This document shows positions 47,801-61,912 of a stretch of DNA of 64,000 nucleotides, piece after piece. Numbering within the stretch: position 1 is the first letter of the stretch; each line of letters opens with the position of its first letter. The stretch lies in the NCBI RefSeq assembly GCF_029227915.1, contig NC_079878.1:13454001-13518000 (forward strand), read 5' to 3'. The translations under genes and the position numbers were made by a program. The stretch is from Hydractinia symbiolongicarpus (Eukaryota; Cnidaria; Hydrozoa; Anthoathecata; Hydractiniidae). The notes beneath the pieces are model-generated. The model ran no database searches. It saw only the letters and a program-made list of their open reading frames with translations, and was not told the DNA's origin.

Positions 47801-50800
47801 AAAAGTTAATACCAATTGCCTATTTGAATTTACTCAAATTTATTATTCGTTCCGGTAATGACGAGATTCTATATAATGCATTGCCAGACGGGAACAAGGT
47901 AAATGAAAAATGGAAAGTATTGTTAGACGAACTGTATCAGCTCCTGCAAGGTGTCCAATGTATTTACCTACCAAAACGAAATGAATGGTTAACTGTGCAA
48001 AATGTTGTGTTCGTAGCAGAGAGCAAGTTCAAATCAACTGCTCATATCACAAGTGTACAGAATATGCTGGAACGTCTTGGAAAAAATGTCGCACGCGCAC
48101 CACAACACGTGGTACATTTCTTTGAAAAGTGCGTCCACCTAATCGACAAGAAGACCGTTCAAAATGATTTAAAAAGGTATCCTCAGGTATACATGCAATT
48201 ACCTCGTCGTGATCAAAGTTTGATATTGGAGTCTGTTATCGAAAACGAAGAAGATTTTTGTTGTCTCTTTGGCACTAAAATCTGGCCATTGCTTTGCAAT
48301 AATTATGGTGAGGGGAATTTTATGATTGCTGGAAGTACTATCTACATACCAACAGAAAATCACAAGAAAGAGCTGCTTCCCAACCAACCAAGCATACTTG
48401 ATGTTGATTTTTTTAATGATTGTCCGATGTTGTTATCAATGCTGAAAAATTTTGCAAAAACAGGTAATTGCTATTGAAAAAACTGAAATTATACTTGCAT
48501 ATCGAAATACTTCCTTATATTTCTGAGATTGAATACTACTTCCTTATTGCTGAGTCAAATTACTTTTTTGAAACGTTTTTACTATTAGATAAGAGGAAAA
48601 CGATGATAGTTACAGCTACACATCTCTTTCAACTTACACGCTACGTAGAAATAAATTCTAACAGGCGACGTTACTATTGTTTCTTACAGGCATTATCAGG
48701 CATTTACATTACTAAGTAGCGGAAATTTTAACTTCGTTGGGAATAAAATCCTCTCCTGCAATAACTATGTTACTTTGTTGATGAGAAAAGCGTTCTGCAG
48801 TCATCACATTACTTACGTAAACTTTCATACAAGAATATAGCCATAATTAACAAACATGAACTTGTGCTAATTTGTTTCTGTTGTTAAGAAATTAGCAAGA
48901 CTGTTCGACTTGTTTGTAGCTGAGTTACATATTTAGATATATATATTATATATTTTTTATTAGAAAAACAAATGATTCGCATTTTTTTTTCATTTTTATT
49001 TAGCTTTTTTTAATCCTGTTGATTAAGTCTGTTATATACACACATCTTCTTGATGCAGATGATTATGATTACGTCGATAAAAGTTTTTGTAAATTCGAAA
49101 CACGAAAATAGAGGCATCAACAGAAAGGACAAATGTATCTGCCAAAAAAAACGTTATATCAAGTTATAAGTTACGCATTTTTAAGGAAGGCGACGTCAAA
49201 AGATTACGGACTAAAATAGGTTTTTTAGTTTATTGACATCTACACGTTACATCCAAAAAATTTTAAATTTATGAAACATTTAGCTACAATCAACAGTAAA
49301 AAGTTATTTTTCCTGTAAACCTTTTAGGACGTTTCAATCTAAAGATGTTGGATACATGGCAAGTTGTTTTGCAAGCTTTGAAGATAAGTCTGCCAAAACA
49401 TTGGACATGTGTTGAAAGAATGATCAAGTGGGAAGAATATGGTCAGTATGGCAAAACTTGGCTGTCATCGTTTTGGCGTTATCAAAATACACACAATATT
49501 CCAATTGCACAGTTGCAAGATTTACCGTTGATTCCAGTGACTCTAAATGGTACAAAGTATTTGCATAAAGTTGGTATCAACTCTGTTATTATGGTAGATA
49601 CTTACAACAATATATCCTCGCAAATGAAATCTTTCCTTGAAGATTGTGGCATTGTATTTTTTGACAACTCTTCTGGTATCCTGCACAATATCTCGGGCTT
49701 GTATCATGACAACCGAGTGTTGCAGGCGAATTCTGATGGAATAATACGTGCCATAGAAAACGTCAATAGAACTGCTGACGAAATCAATCAATTCTTAAGA
49801 AACAAAGTGGACGTGGTAAGAGAAGAATTAAAAGACGCCTTAGAGCACTGTAACCCAAAGAAAAACCTGCCTGATTGTATCTATCAACTAAACTTGCTCA
49901 GAGAGTTCTCTTGCGGAATATATGTCTCAATCATGGACTGCAGGTTTGTTGAACACTTTCATATACCTAAAATATGGCAACAACATTTTGCAGCTATTAT
50001 TGATATAAACACCTTATCTTCTCAGCTTGTGACAAAGATTAAAAATAGGATGACACGTTGGTCATTCGAGGATGTTATTAGAGAAGCATTCTCAAAACAT
50101 TCGTCAGAAAGCATTCGAAACGAGCTTTCCGATTTTGTTTTAAAACACATTTCTAATCACGTAATTTCTCAGGAATGCTTATCTTTTCTGAAGGATCATG
50201 TGCGCATTAAAAATACATCATCAAACCGGTTACAACCTTGTACTCTGTTTGAAGCGACAGAAGAGTTGAAATGCTTGTTCTTTGGGGAAAACGAAAAATT
50301 TCCCGACTCATCATACAATGAATGCATGGTAGGAGTGAAAATGCTTGGTTTAAAAACATCCATTCAAGACGTCACATACTCCGACATAACACACAGTATA
50401 GGGAAACTTTCTAACATAGCAGTGTGGAATAAAGATTTCGAAAGTATAGTTAAAAAGGTTCGATTTATACTAGATATTAGTGATCGAAAAAATTTTCAAT
50501 TGAAATGTTTTAAAGAGATCTCATGGCTTCCTGTTCAACAACAAAGGGTGCAAAACTACCCTAATTCGTTAGAATGGTTTGGGAATGATAGGTCTCTGAG
50601 AAAACCCAGTGAAATGTCTGCTGTTCAACATGCAAGATTAGTTGGAAGTAACAGATATGTGGTGGAGTCATCGCTTTCTGCGATGTGTTTGGTAAGAGGA
50701 ATTGTATCCCCTCCCCCACTAGAAGTTGTTGTGAAACATCTAAAAACTGTTATCTCCAGTTATGATGATGACGAAAAAGGGGTTTACAAAACAACCATAA

Positions 50801-53800
50801 TGTCCATATATGAATACTTACACACTTGTGATATTCCCCAGGCTGCAGCGTTGTTTCGTCAAAATCAACTGAAAATTTGGCAGGATAAACAATTTGTTAA
50901 CTATGAACAAATTTTGTTAAATAAAACTTCTCATTCCGTGACACCGTATTACCAATTTGTTTCTGATGATGTTAGAAGTTACCTTGAAGGCATTTTAAAG
51001 TTGCTTGGGTGTGATAAAAAGAGTGAAATTGACATCTACGTAGACGTCCTTGAGCAGTTAAGAAGCAAATATGAAACAGGAATAAGTACTTCCGGTGATG
51101 ATCTACACTTGGCTGTCAATCTAATTCGGTTCATTTCGGATAACATTGAAAAATTATTACCGGGCCAGCGAACTTCATTATGTATTTTAGTTGATTCGCC
51201 ATTAATAAAGTTCTGTCGACTGAATGAATGCTATTTTCATGATTTCGAGGATGATGTATCATTCTCTTCGCTAGCCACTCACAACGTGCTACATAGGTTG
51301 TTAGACGCAGAAGTAGCCAGAAAACTCGGCCTTCCTGATCTGGTCAGTGAAGTTGTGTCATGTGAAGGAGGTTTTGAATCGTGGGGACAACATGAACCAT
51401 TGACACTTCGGCTTAACAGACTTCTAGATGACTACCAAGACGGGTTAGCAATACCTAAAGAACTTATTCAGAATGCAGACGATGCTGGCGCCACCGAAGT
51501 TTGCTTTTTGTACGATAAAAGAGAAAACAATGCCCACAAACGTATGTTAATTGATAGAAAGATGAAGGAATGGCAAGGTCCTGCGCTTTGGGTGTATAAT
51601 AACAAAGTTTTCCAAGAAGAAGATTTTCAGAATATAACGAAACTAAATGCTGGAACAAAGAAGGCTGATTCTACGAAGATTGGGAGGTTTGGTTTAGGAT
51701 TTAACGCAGTGTATCATCTAACTGATGTACCAAGTTTCTTTAGCGGCGAGTATATGGTGATCTTTGATCCACATGCTAAGTTTCTTGGAAAGGCACTAAA
51801 AGACAAAACTAAGCCGGGTATCAGAATTCCGGTGTGTAAGAGGAAGCAGGATCTTGCGAATTTTAATGACCAATTTCAAGTGTACCATGGCGTGTTTGGT
51901 GTGCAACTCGACTTCCTTAGTGAACAAGTAGAAAGGTATGACGGCACACTTTTTAGACTTCCCCTCCGTAACGCATCTCAAGCACGTGAAAGTAAAATCA
52001 ATCATTTGGAGTACAATGAATGGGAAATGAGTTTGTTATTGAAAAAGCTTGAAGGAGCGTTGGAGTCGTTACTTCTTTTTACGCAAAACGTGGTGTCGAT
52101 AAAAGTTTTTGAATTGCATAAAAATGCAGTTTCTCCAGATGAAAAAGAACTTCTTTTTTCAGTTGATAAGTCGAGAGAGTCAGCACAACACGTTGACAAT
52201 GGTATAATGAAGTTGGCTGCAAATGTTTTAAACACAAGCTCGCACATTAACGTAAAAAGATTGAATGTATCTGACAACATAAACATTGCACAAACTGTCA
52301 AAGGAGAAACATATCAAAGCAAATGGCTGGTTAGTTCGTCAACCGGTGGAAACAAAACAATGGAATTTGCAAGGAATCATAAAGGTTTTAGTCCATGTAG
52401 CGGAGTGGCATTGCAGTATCAAAAAAAAGAAAATTCCATCGTCCCAATCACAGACAACAAAATTCGATATATATTTTGTTTTCTACCGTTACCAGAAAAA
52501 AGTCACATGCCTGTTCATTTAAACGCAGCATTCGATATTACAAAGGATAGAAAGGGACTATCAAAATCCACTGAAGATGAAAAAAGACATGAAGGAATGA
52601 CTTGGAATGATATGCTGTGTGAGGATGCCGGTCTTCCTTACTTTAACCTACTCACACAATTAAAGAAGTTCTGTCCAGATATGCAGTTCAATAAATACTT
52701 GGAAATACTTCCTGTGTTACCACTATCCGAAGCTAATCCCTGCCTTGTAAAACTGGTTAGATGTTTGATGGATAAATTGTTGCACAGCTTGGAAGAACCC
52801 TTTCCTATTTACGACGGGGAACAGTCGGTTTGGAAGAATTGGAGGGATATCACTTTTTTTTCTGAGGATTTTCCATGTGATTTAAAAGATACAGCTGTTA
52901 GTTTTATGAACAGATATTACAGACATTTAAAAAATGGCAAGGTTTGTGTGAATCTTCCCTACACATTCATGAACACTTTAAAAGAAGTTGGACTGGACGA
53001 AAATATTAAAGCAAACGTTATACCTAAGCAAGAGTTTTACAAATTATTTTTTCAACATATTAAACATTCCATACTATCAGATGAATTGAGAAATGAGATA
53101 ATGCATTGCATTTTGAATAGAAAACCAGAAGAATTAAGCTTACGGAGCATGATTGAGACTATTCCGTGCATCCCTTCGAAACCTAGCGGTTTTCTTCAGT
53201 TGCCTTCATATTTAGTAGAAACAAACAGCAAAGCTGCCGAACTTTTTGGACAAGACGAGGTAAATATTTTTCCATCAACCGAATATGATCAACATTCATC
53301 CTATCTTAAGGATTTGGGTATGAATAGCCGTTTTCTTTCATGGGAAATGATTTTAAACAGAGCAGAATCTATTCAAAATTCCCTAGCTGCTTCGAAGTTA
53401 ACGTATAGCAGAAGTAGAGGATTACTTTCTTTTATAAAACAAAATGACACGCCCTGTCCCGATGTAATCAAGCATCAACTTCTGCAAACCTCCTTCTTGA
53501 TTGTCAAACAAAAACCCGACAAATCTATTTTTACAACCTGGCACGGGGATTCCTGTTTCTTTGGAGCGCCGAATAAAATGTTTCTTCAAAAATACTTAAA
53601 TATCGTTTCCTGCTCAGCTCTGGTATGCGAAGATACTTTGGATGAAACAATTTCAAATTTTTTTAATTTAAATCGCATTCCGGAATGGAAACATCTAGAG
53701 AAGCAAGTTTTAGAACTGATTCAGACTTATCGAATGTTAGGTAAGGTTGATACGAGGTTTGTAACTGCTTTGGAAAGTATTTATACTTTCCTAACGCAAA

Positions 53801-56800
53801 ATGGCTATCCAGAAGAAATAATAAATGAGCTATCAAAACTGCCAATCGTTTTCACGCAAAGCGATGATTTAGTGATACCAGTAAGAGTTTATGTGAATCT
53901 GACTCGTGAAGTGCCAGGTTATAGGTTTAAACTTCCTTCGACATTGCGTCTCCGCTACCTACCACTTATGAAACAGTTTGGAGTAAAGGAAGATTGTAAT
54001 ATGAATGACCATGTTGATATACTAAAAAGTATAAAGGACGATTATAAAATGTCAAAGTTGCCGCAGGAGCTACTAGATGTTGTACTACATGAAATTACGC
54101 CATATCTTGATAAAAACAAAGATCATGTGACTGAAATTGTAAAGAATGAGCTTTTCTTGCCTGATCGTAATGGCGTAATGCAGAAAGTTACTAAAATGTG
54201 CTTCAATGATCTCCTATGGATGAAAGATGAAACGGGGACACTATACTGTCACAAAGATATCCCAGCAAGTTATTGTCTCAACCTTGGCATAAAAACATTA
54301 CGAAGTGATGTCCTCCAAAGAGACAGAATTGGTCTTCCGTTTGGACAACACGAAGAGCTTACGACCCGTATAAAAAATCTATTAAGAGGATACACAGACA
54401 CTGAAGATATACTGAACGAAATCTTACAAAACGCAGACGATGCTGGAGCAACTGAAGTGGATTTCATCCTCGACCTACGAAATCATGGAACGGAAAAGGT
54501 ATTTTCTGATGAATGGAAACAATTGCAAGGTCCTGCACTACTTGTGAGCAATGACGGAGAATTTACGGAGGATAATCTACGTGCTATACAAGCTTTAGGA
54601 GAGGGAAATAAAAGTGACAACCCTTTGAAAACAGGGAAATTTGGGGTAGGATTTAACGCAGTATATCACATTACGGAATGTCCTTCCTTCCTTACAAGTA
54701 TTGAAGGTCGTGGCGATGTTTTATGTGTATTTGACCCCAATCTTCATTATGCTGATGGCGCAACAAAGGAACACCCAGGTTTTATGATCCAGAATATTCG
54801 CAAAAAGTTTGATGAACATTTTACGGATGTTAAGTCGGCATATCTAATACCGGAATTTAACTCTAAAGCCAAAACCCTGTTTCGTTTTCCGCTGAGAAAT
54901 GCAGATATGGCCAAGAAGTCATCATTGTCACAAAAAGAGATGTCCATCAGTCAAATGGAGAAAATCATAAAAAATTTAAAAACGGCTTCATTAAAAGTCT
55001 TGCTGTTTCTACATAATGTCAAGTCTCTGTCTTTTTCCGTTATACCAGAGGGTGGACGCTTAGATGAAATAAGTAAAGATATCATTCTCGCAAAACCTTA
55101 CAATGTAGATCAAGGTAAAATGAATGAGTTTAAAACATTTTCACGAAACTTGACCTTAATGCTTAAACAGAAAAGCCAACTATCTTACAATATATGTATC
55201 ACGCATCAACAGTCAAACAAAATTATCAAAATGTATCATTGGAACGTTGTTGAGCAATATGGCTTCTCAGAAATAGAACAGTTACCTCCTTCGATCACTG
55301 ATATGTTGCATACAAAGAAACTTCTACTGGCACCGAGAGGCGGCATCGCTTCATTAATAAAAAAAAAATGCAAACAGTGCATAAAGAAAATGCACGAAAT
55401 AAGACGCAATTGCACGTCTTGCAACACTAAAGATGACATGTGCTATTGGTGCAAATCAATAACCGACCTTAGCTTCATTTGCGATAAAAATGGCCTCTTT
55501 TGTACACTACCCCTTCCAGAGAAGACAGATATGCCTGTCTTGATCAATGGAAATTTCGTATTAAACTACGAAACAAGAAGAAACCTTTGGAGTAGTCGTG
55601 ATGAAGGACTTGAAAGGCAGTGGAACAGCGTTGTTCTTACTAACTGTGTTCTGCCTTGTTATGTGAGTTTTGTCGAAGCTCTTGCGGAAAAAATCACTAA
55701 TAATACAAGACCCTTTCAAGGGTATTACGTATTCTTTCCAAAAATTGATGTTAATTATAGAGTGCGTGACAAAGATCCACACTTATATTACTGGGATTTA
55801 TTAAAAAGGGGTTTTTATCAATGGATCTATGAAAAGAATCTGTCTGTGTTACCAGTCAAGATATCAAGTGAAGATACTGATACAATGGTAGAATTTTGCA
55901 AACCACAAGATGAATTTTTGCTGTACCCTGAATATGATCATTCTCTTGAAGACAAACTAAAACTTCTTCAAACTTTGCAGTGGGCATTTTTGAAAGTAGA
56001 TACTGTACCAAATAATGTTGTACAAAGTTTTAAAGCTTGTAAATTCCCGCTTACTGTGCTGTCTCCTCAGATTGTTCGAGATCAACTAAGGAAAAATGCT
56101 TGTAGGCTGTTAGACAAGCCAGATATTCCAGTGGATAGAACTGTATTTAAAACAGTCAGTAATGTGGTCACGGTTCTTAAGTATTGCTTAAAAAGCGAGA
56201 TAGAAGGTCCAGTGACAACAAATGAAAAGAACGAAAAAGTCTTGATTGATTTGGAAGGTATTCCGTTGTGTGTTCTTGCTAATGACACAATGACCTTGTT
56301 CTCAAAGAGCAATCAAAAATTTGGCACAAGATTTGGTAACCTTATTCAAAATAATGAAAATTTGTTCGTTCACAGTGACATTTGGAAAGTCGTTTTAAAC
56401 AAAGAAACAATAGATGTAGCTTGTTTCAAAGCATTTACTCTTGATGAGTTTTCATCATTGTTAGATCAAGTTCCAGATCTGTCTTCATACAAAAATTCAA
56501 CAGTTCCGATCCCCTTTTCTAGGGACGATAATTTTATGGATTGGCTTATTGATGTCTGGAAATACATTACATCGAACAAAGATATTTCAAAGCACCAGGA
56601 ACAGCAACCAGGAAATAAAGAAAAGAAGGTTGACGAGCTTGATCTTTCCGCTATTGAGAACTGGTCGCTTTTAGTTTGTCAGCGAGGAAATGAACATTAC
56701 TTACTACAAGTTGGCAAGCGTAGAAGTGTGTTGTATCTTCATCTTATCCAGCGATCTAACGCTTCCACATTAAAAAAAATCCTGAGAAAAAAAATCCATG

Positions 56801-59800
56801 TTTTCGAGCCTGTCTTGCGCAAAGAAATTAGAAAAGGTATTGGTAAGGAATTTACATCACAGCCCAAATTAGAAAATATTTACAGTAAAGGAGATCCGGG
56901 TAGAATATTTGGATCATTAGATGACGGTAATAACCTAATTGATGCCATGTTTTTATGTTATGAAATTGGGAGTTTTAAAGAAAAGGTTACCGTAGATGAT
57001 GCATTAGTAATTCTCGAACACTTGAATGGATTTGTTGAGGAAATAGATGACACAAGAAAGGAAAAATTGAAGGAATTGCCTTTGTTTGAGACGTTTGACG
57101 GAAAGCTCACAAAAGGGGAGGGGACTGTCGTTGTACTGCCTGATGAAAATCTCATTCCAAGAGAAGGACTAGCTGATGTGGAAAGACACCACAATTGCAG
57201 ATTTGTAAGAGCTAAAATGGGTAAACTATTAAATTGGTTGCAATTTGTGAAAAGTGAAAACATTTGCGATTTTTACTTGACGTACATTTGTTCGTCTATG
57301 GCAATATTGAATGACGAAGCTTTATTTCGTCATTTTGATTACATTAAAGATAACCTAATGCATGGGTCTGTTACGCGTTTGAGTGGTTACAAACGTTTTT
57401 TCGATGTAATCAAGACGATTCCGTTTATTCCGCAGGAGAAAAATTGCAGAAAAAGAGCTTGTGAGTTATACGACCCTAGAAAAGAACTTTACCAAGTCAT
57501 GGTCGATAAAGACAAACTTCCACCTGAGAGGTACCATTCTGACGATTGGAGAGAATTTCTTATAAAAGTGGGCATGCAAGAGGATGTAACAAAAGCTCAG
57601 TTTGTGGAATTTGCCAAATGCCTAGAATCGGATTTGAGAATCAAATCAAAAAGAAAAGCATCATCGCTGCTATGCGTGGAATTAATTTCCCTACTGTCAA
57701 AGAAAGAAGACCATACCCGTTTTGTGCAGACAATTAGATCAATTTCGTTTATTGTCCCGCAACGGTTAAACCGGTCGCTTGAATCGTTACACCCGAGCAA
57801 AAATGCAGAAATGATTGAAGCAGAGAAGTTAATGTGTTTTTTAGCGTCAGGTACCGAAGAAACTTCGCGTCTGTTGTGGACTACAAATCCGGTACTTCCC
57901 GACTATGCTGTTCAGAGTTTCAATAACTTAATCCATTCTGGTCCAGAGTATTTAACAAAGTTAGGTGTGCAAAGCAGTATTAACCCCCGTAAAAAACCCC
58001 TCGGATGCGATGTCAACCATTCTGATGTCATACGGCACATTAAGAACATTACTAACTGTGAGATGATTCGAGAATCTTCAACATGCAAGCAAATACCTCG
58101 TAAAGCGCAATATACTCTATTGGCGATAATGGATTTACTCTTTCGATATTTTTCAGCCATATCATCTGAAGCTCTCAAAGAGTATAGTAAACAGCTGAAA
58201 AACACAAGTTATATTTTGGTTGGAGACAGCACAAAGTTGGAGATTCCAAGAAAATCAGTTCTGGAGAGTTTATATGCAATTCCTCCTTATCTTAATGCCG
58301 TGCCAGTCAACCTTGGTAGGCACTTCGAAATCTTGGAAAAACTTGGTTGCCTAAAGAAACCATCTCCTGCGCATTACGTTTCTGTTCTTGACGAAATAAA
58401 AGAGTTATCAGGAGATAATTGTTTAGATCCAAATATGCTAAAAGCAGCAAAGAAAGCAACCGTTCTTATCGCAGAGACTTTAAGGACATCAAATGAAATC
58501 ACAGGTATCGCGAATTGTGTTCTCTACCTACCAACAGTTACATTTGCAACATGTCGTCAAAACAAAGTGCATTTGAAAGAATCAAGCAAGGTTATTTACG
58601 TGGATGATTACCACTTGGAGGGAAGATTGAAATCTTTTTCAGAGCCACTACTTCTAATGAAACACAATGAAGAATTAAATATGGTATGTAACACCAATGC
58701 CGACTTGATGACATACCTGCCGGAATCACGGCGACCTAAAGTGTTAAGTGACGTCATAGAAGAGCAGTTGATATCAGATATGGAGTATCAAACGGTGGCG
58801 CCTGATCATGTAAGCCAAGGAATAAAAGCCCAACTGGCATCGCCAGTGTTTTTAGCATCAATGGAACGCCTCTTAAAGCACGAAAAATCACAGAGTGCAG
58901 AGTCAAGCATTGACGCAAAGATTGCGTACATCACAAAGGCTATACGAAATGTCGAAGTGTATGTGTTACCTGATATTAAAACTCAATTTTTCTTTGAAGA
59001 TTCACCAATCGAAGACAGCGATGTTTCAAAAAAATTATTTTTGAAAATTTCTGACAACAATCTACAGATATATTTCCGGACATTTTTGGAAAAAGAGATG
59101 GCAGTTTATTCAGATGTGGCAGACGGGCTATTAAAACTATTTAAAAATCCTTTGAAGGATTCCACCACAGTGCTGATGTTGCCTCAACTGCTGGCAGCAA
59201 GATTAGAAAATGTAATGGAGCTGTTAGATCATAAGGGAATTAAAAGAGGAGAGTCAGACCTAACATTTTCACAGTTGGACATGAAACCCAATGCTGGTGA
59301 TTTAGTGCCGATAGAGCTGTACGGTTCACTACAAGATGATTTTGTAGAGTTTGAAGTGGGTGAGTATGTGGCGCTAGAAAGAAGTGATGGTGAAGACAAT
59401 TTCTATGTGTATGCTATTGTAGTTCGCCACACCACCGCTGAAGATGATAGCGATCCACTGCAATTTGAATACATAGTAGAAACGGAGAATGGAGAAGTAA
59501 AAGTGAAAGCAATTGAGCTGTATAGATTCAAAAAATTTGAATTTACTGAATGTCGTGGCGAAATAAGTCTAATCCCGTCTAACGAGGAATTGTATAAATC
59601 GTATGATGATATTATTAAAGAGATTCGTGAACAAATAGCAAACGCTAGCCAAGAAGACGTGAAAGCCGTTGTTCGCAGACTTTATCGAAAATGGCATCCC
59701 GACAAAAACACAGCTAAACACAAAGAATTAGCAACAAGGGTGTTTCAGTTCTTGCAAGAACTGTTAACAAAGATAAACTACAACTGTTTCTTTGACGACT

Positions 59801-61030
59801 GGAATGTTTTTGTTCAGCGAGATGCTGATTTACATAGAAGATACTATGATTCCTACCGAAGCAGTCCTTCTGCATCTTCGAACAGCTGGCCACCGACCTT
59901 TGAAACAAGTAATCCGCAACCTGCTGAAGCAAGAAGATGGTTTAGACAAGCGAAACATGACTTAGAAGCAGTTCAAACATTGACTTCAAGCGAATGGAAG
60001 TGCTTCTTAGCTCATCAAGTAAGTACGATTTAAAATTGTGTGGATCGTTTGGTACTCAAAGTTGAGATGAATATGCAATTGCTTTTTTTGCTGAAATGAA
60101 TTAGATTTTACTTCGGGCAACTATTAAAATAATTTGTAGCTACACATTTAAAGCTACTTCAAATGTAAAAACACAAAGTGTTTTTTGACACTCAAAAATG
60201 TCCCGTTGTGAATAAAATATATTTCTAACAATTTCCACAAACGCCTATAATATGGTACCTTTAAAAGATTTTCCAAACTCTCTACACGCCTTTTTATAAA
60301 TTCTTTAAAAAGAAAACGGCAATACGCCTTTTCTAAATTTATTCACCCGTTTATGTAACCCTATTGTACCTGGGGGGAAGGGGGGGGAGGGTGGAGCACT
60401 AAGTTACCGAGGCAATTTCAATTGGGCATATCTTTTTTTGTGCATGACATTGAATGTTGAAATTTGTTGACTTTTATTAAATTTTATTATAGATTCCGGC
60501 CAAAAAACTTTTTTGTGAAAAAATTTCAATTTCCTGGAATTTCCCGCCATTTCTACAACTGTGCCAGGTTTCATCACTTAGGCATAAGTAGTTCACGATT
60601 TATGACCCGCGGGCACTTTGTGCTCCCCCCCCCAGGCTTACGAGGGCCAAGAAAGCTCAGGTATAATAGGGGTAAAGCAACACTCAGCGTGGTAAATAAT
60701 AAAAAAAAATGGAAATTGACATAAGCATTCTAAATTTGCGTATTATTGTCCCAGGCTGCAGAGAAAGCGTTAAAAGCAGCCCAGTATTTGAAGAACTCCT
60801 CAAGAAGCGATCATCATAGTTTGGTGGTAGCATCAAATGGCTTAAATGCAAATCTCGAAAGCTTAGGATCCGAACTGGAGAGGATGATTACGTCTTCAGC
60901 TCATATTCGATACCCCAATTGCTGGAATATGCCGAGAATACCACATGATGTTTACACAGACACCATGGCCGACCATGCTGTGCGTCTGGCGAAAAGAATT
61001 CTGGAGATTGTAGAAGGATTGATGCCTTAG
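41823..61030 (+). CDS. SACS: Sacsin homologue: giant HSP90-like/J-domain/HEPN co-chaperone
   Basis: Exons 41823-41923, 46294-46416, 46521-46668, 46961-48463, 49328-60018 and 60755-61030 join in phase to at least 4279 residues (human sacsin is 4579). The first exon, with the start codon, is not certain. Seen: three sacsin repeats, each opening with an HSP90-type ATP-binding block. Repeat 1 starts at FQLPSLIEEV with EIIQNADDAGA and GRFGLGFKSV. Repeat 2 starts at 51385 with ELIQNADDAGAT and GRFGLGFNAVYHLTD. Repeat 3 starts at 54343 with EILQNADDAGAT and GKFGVGFNAVYHIT. An XPCB-like segment follows (about 59320-59540), then a J domain with intact HPD (59695-59703) and a C-terminal HEPN domain split by the last intron (59924-60018 and 60755-61027). 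Known: sacsin works with Hsp70 in protein and intermediate-filament quality control, and HEPN binds nucleotides and dimerises. No N-terminal ubiquitin-like domain is visible. All three ATP-site Glu/Asn pairs are retained. Confidence 0.92.
42541..44514. repeat. Head-to-tail array of a dispersed repeat in the sacsin intron
   Basis: Three units begin with ACTAGTCGAYAA then CCGTGGA at about 42732, 43432 and 43927, and end in GTATTATTATATA-like sequence at about 42730, 43863 and 44514. They share GTTGCCTTCATCGTATAGAT, TTGACGTCGCGCYGTAACGT and GACGTCATCAA blocks. The end of one unit runs straight into the start of the next. Each start holds a small hairpin (GTGGA/TCCAC). There is no coding capacity. 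It may be a Helitron-like non-autonomous family, but I cannot confirm Helitron ends. Confidence 0.75.
44515..46293. other. Rest of the large sacsin intron
   Basis: This stretch starts with a further GACGTCGCGCTGTAACGTT fragment of the repeat family (44535) and a short GAAATTAATTGGC duplication at 44580-44605. I see no exon before the acceptor at 46293. Open frames on the minus strand here lack any recognisable feature. Confidence 0.5.
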
Positions 61031-61788
61031 CGTGATAAAGTTTTAACTTTGTTTTACTCTAACTTTTAGTATAAATTTAATTGGGTTTTTTGACGATATT
61101 GGTAGTAAATGCAAACCTACCCTTTTCTTTATAACATTCAAATACCTATTTGTTTGAAAAGAGCTTGGTGTTGAGCTAAGCGTATAGGTAACGACGAAAG
61201 AGTATAAGAAAATTAAAAACAATGAGGGAGTTATTCGAATATAAAAATATAAATAGATTTACGAAGAAATTTTTGACATCAAGACGTATTTTTTACAAGC
61301 ATATATTTGAACGGAAGGATTATAATCTTAAATAATTTAGTTGTTTGATATTTTGTTTTCGATTTTTAAAGTTTTGATTACGCTATTCGTGCATATGAGC
61401 TTTAGTATAGTACTACGGATCTGCGCTAACAAGTTGTGTCATATTGCTTGCACCTAATCTGCCAGACTCAAAACAGAGCAGAAGTTGTGATGATTTTTGT
61501 TTTCTGGTCAGGCTGACCACGTCACGCTACTGTAACTTTTATTTTGTTTGGCTTTTTGTTTTTGTTTTTGTTTTGTTTATTTTAATATTATTTCTGTTTA
61601 AAATTAAATGTATTGGTATCGTTTGAGGTAGTCTAAGGTATGTAATGTATTGGTATAGTATAATGTATTGATCTCTTTGTGTAAAACCCTGTAAGACAAT
61701 TATTGTTTGCACACAACCCTTGTGATTTTGATGATTTATTCCAAAACTTACTAATAAAAACCTTGCTTACAGTGTTATGGCCTAAGAG
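61031..61788. other. 3' flank of the sacsin gene
   Basis: There is no coding sequence. A TTTTG-rich tract lies at 61549-61580 and a perfect AATAAA at 61753-61758, which is one possible polyadenylation signal 720 bases after the stop. Weaker AT-rich candidates lie closer. Confidence 0.5.
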
Positions 61789-61903
61789 CAACCTCGTTCC
61801 CAGGGCATTTTGCCTTGTTGATAAGTTGATAACGGCGAAAAGTTCATTGTTGGCCACTCCGTAATAACGGCTCAGGGGCCACAAGACCCTGGGAACGAGG
61901 TTG
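61789..61903. mobile_element. 115-bp MITE with exact 9-bp target duplication
   Basis: The termini CAACCTCGTTCCCAGGG and CCCTGGGAACGAGGTTG are perfect 17-bp inverted repeats. The flanks GCCTAAGAG (61780-61788 and 61904-61912) are identical 9-bp target duplications. A 9-bp duplication is typical of Mutator-like elements, though the very short size leaves the superfamily open. Related copies lie at 27587-27667, and single ends at about 27744 and 34099. Confidence 0.9.
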
Positions 61904-61912
61904 GCCTAAGAG

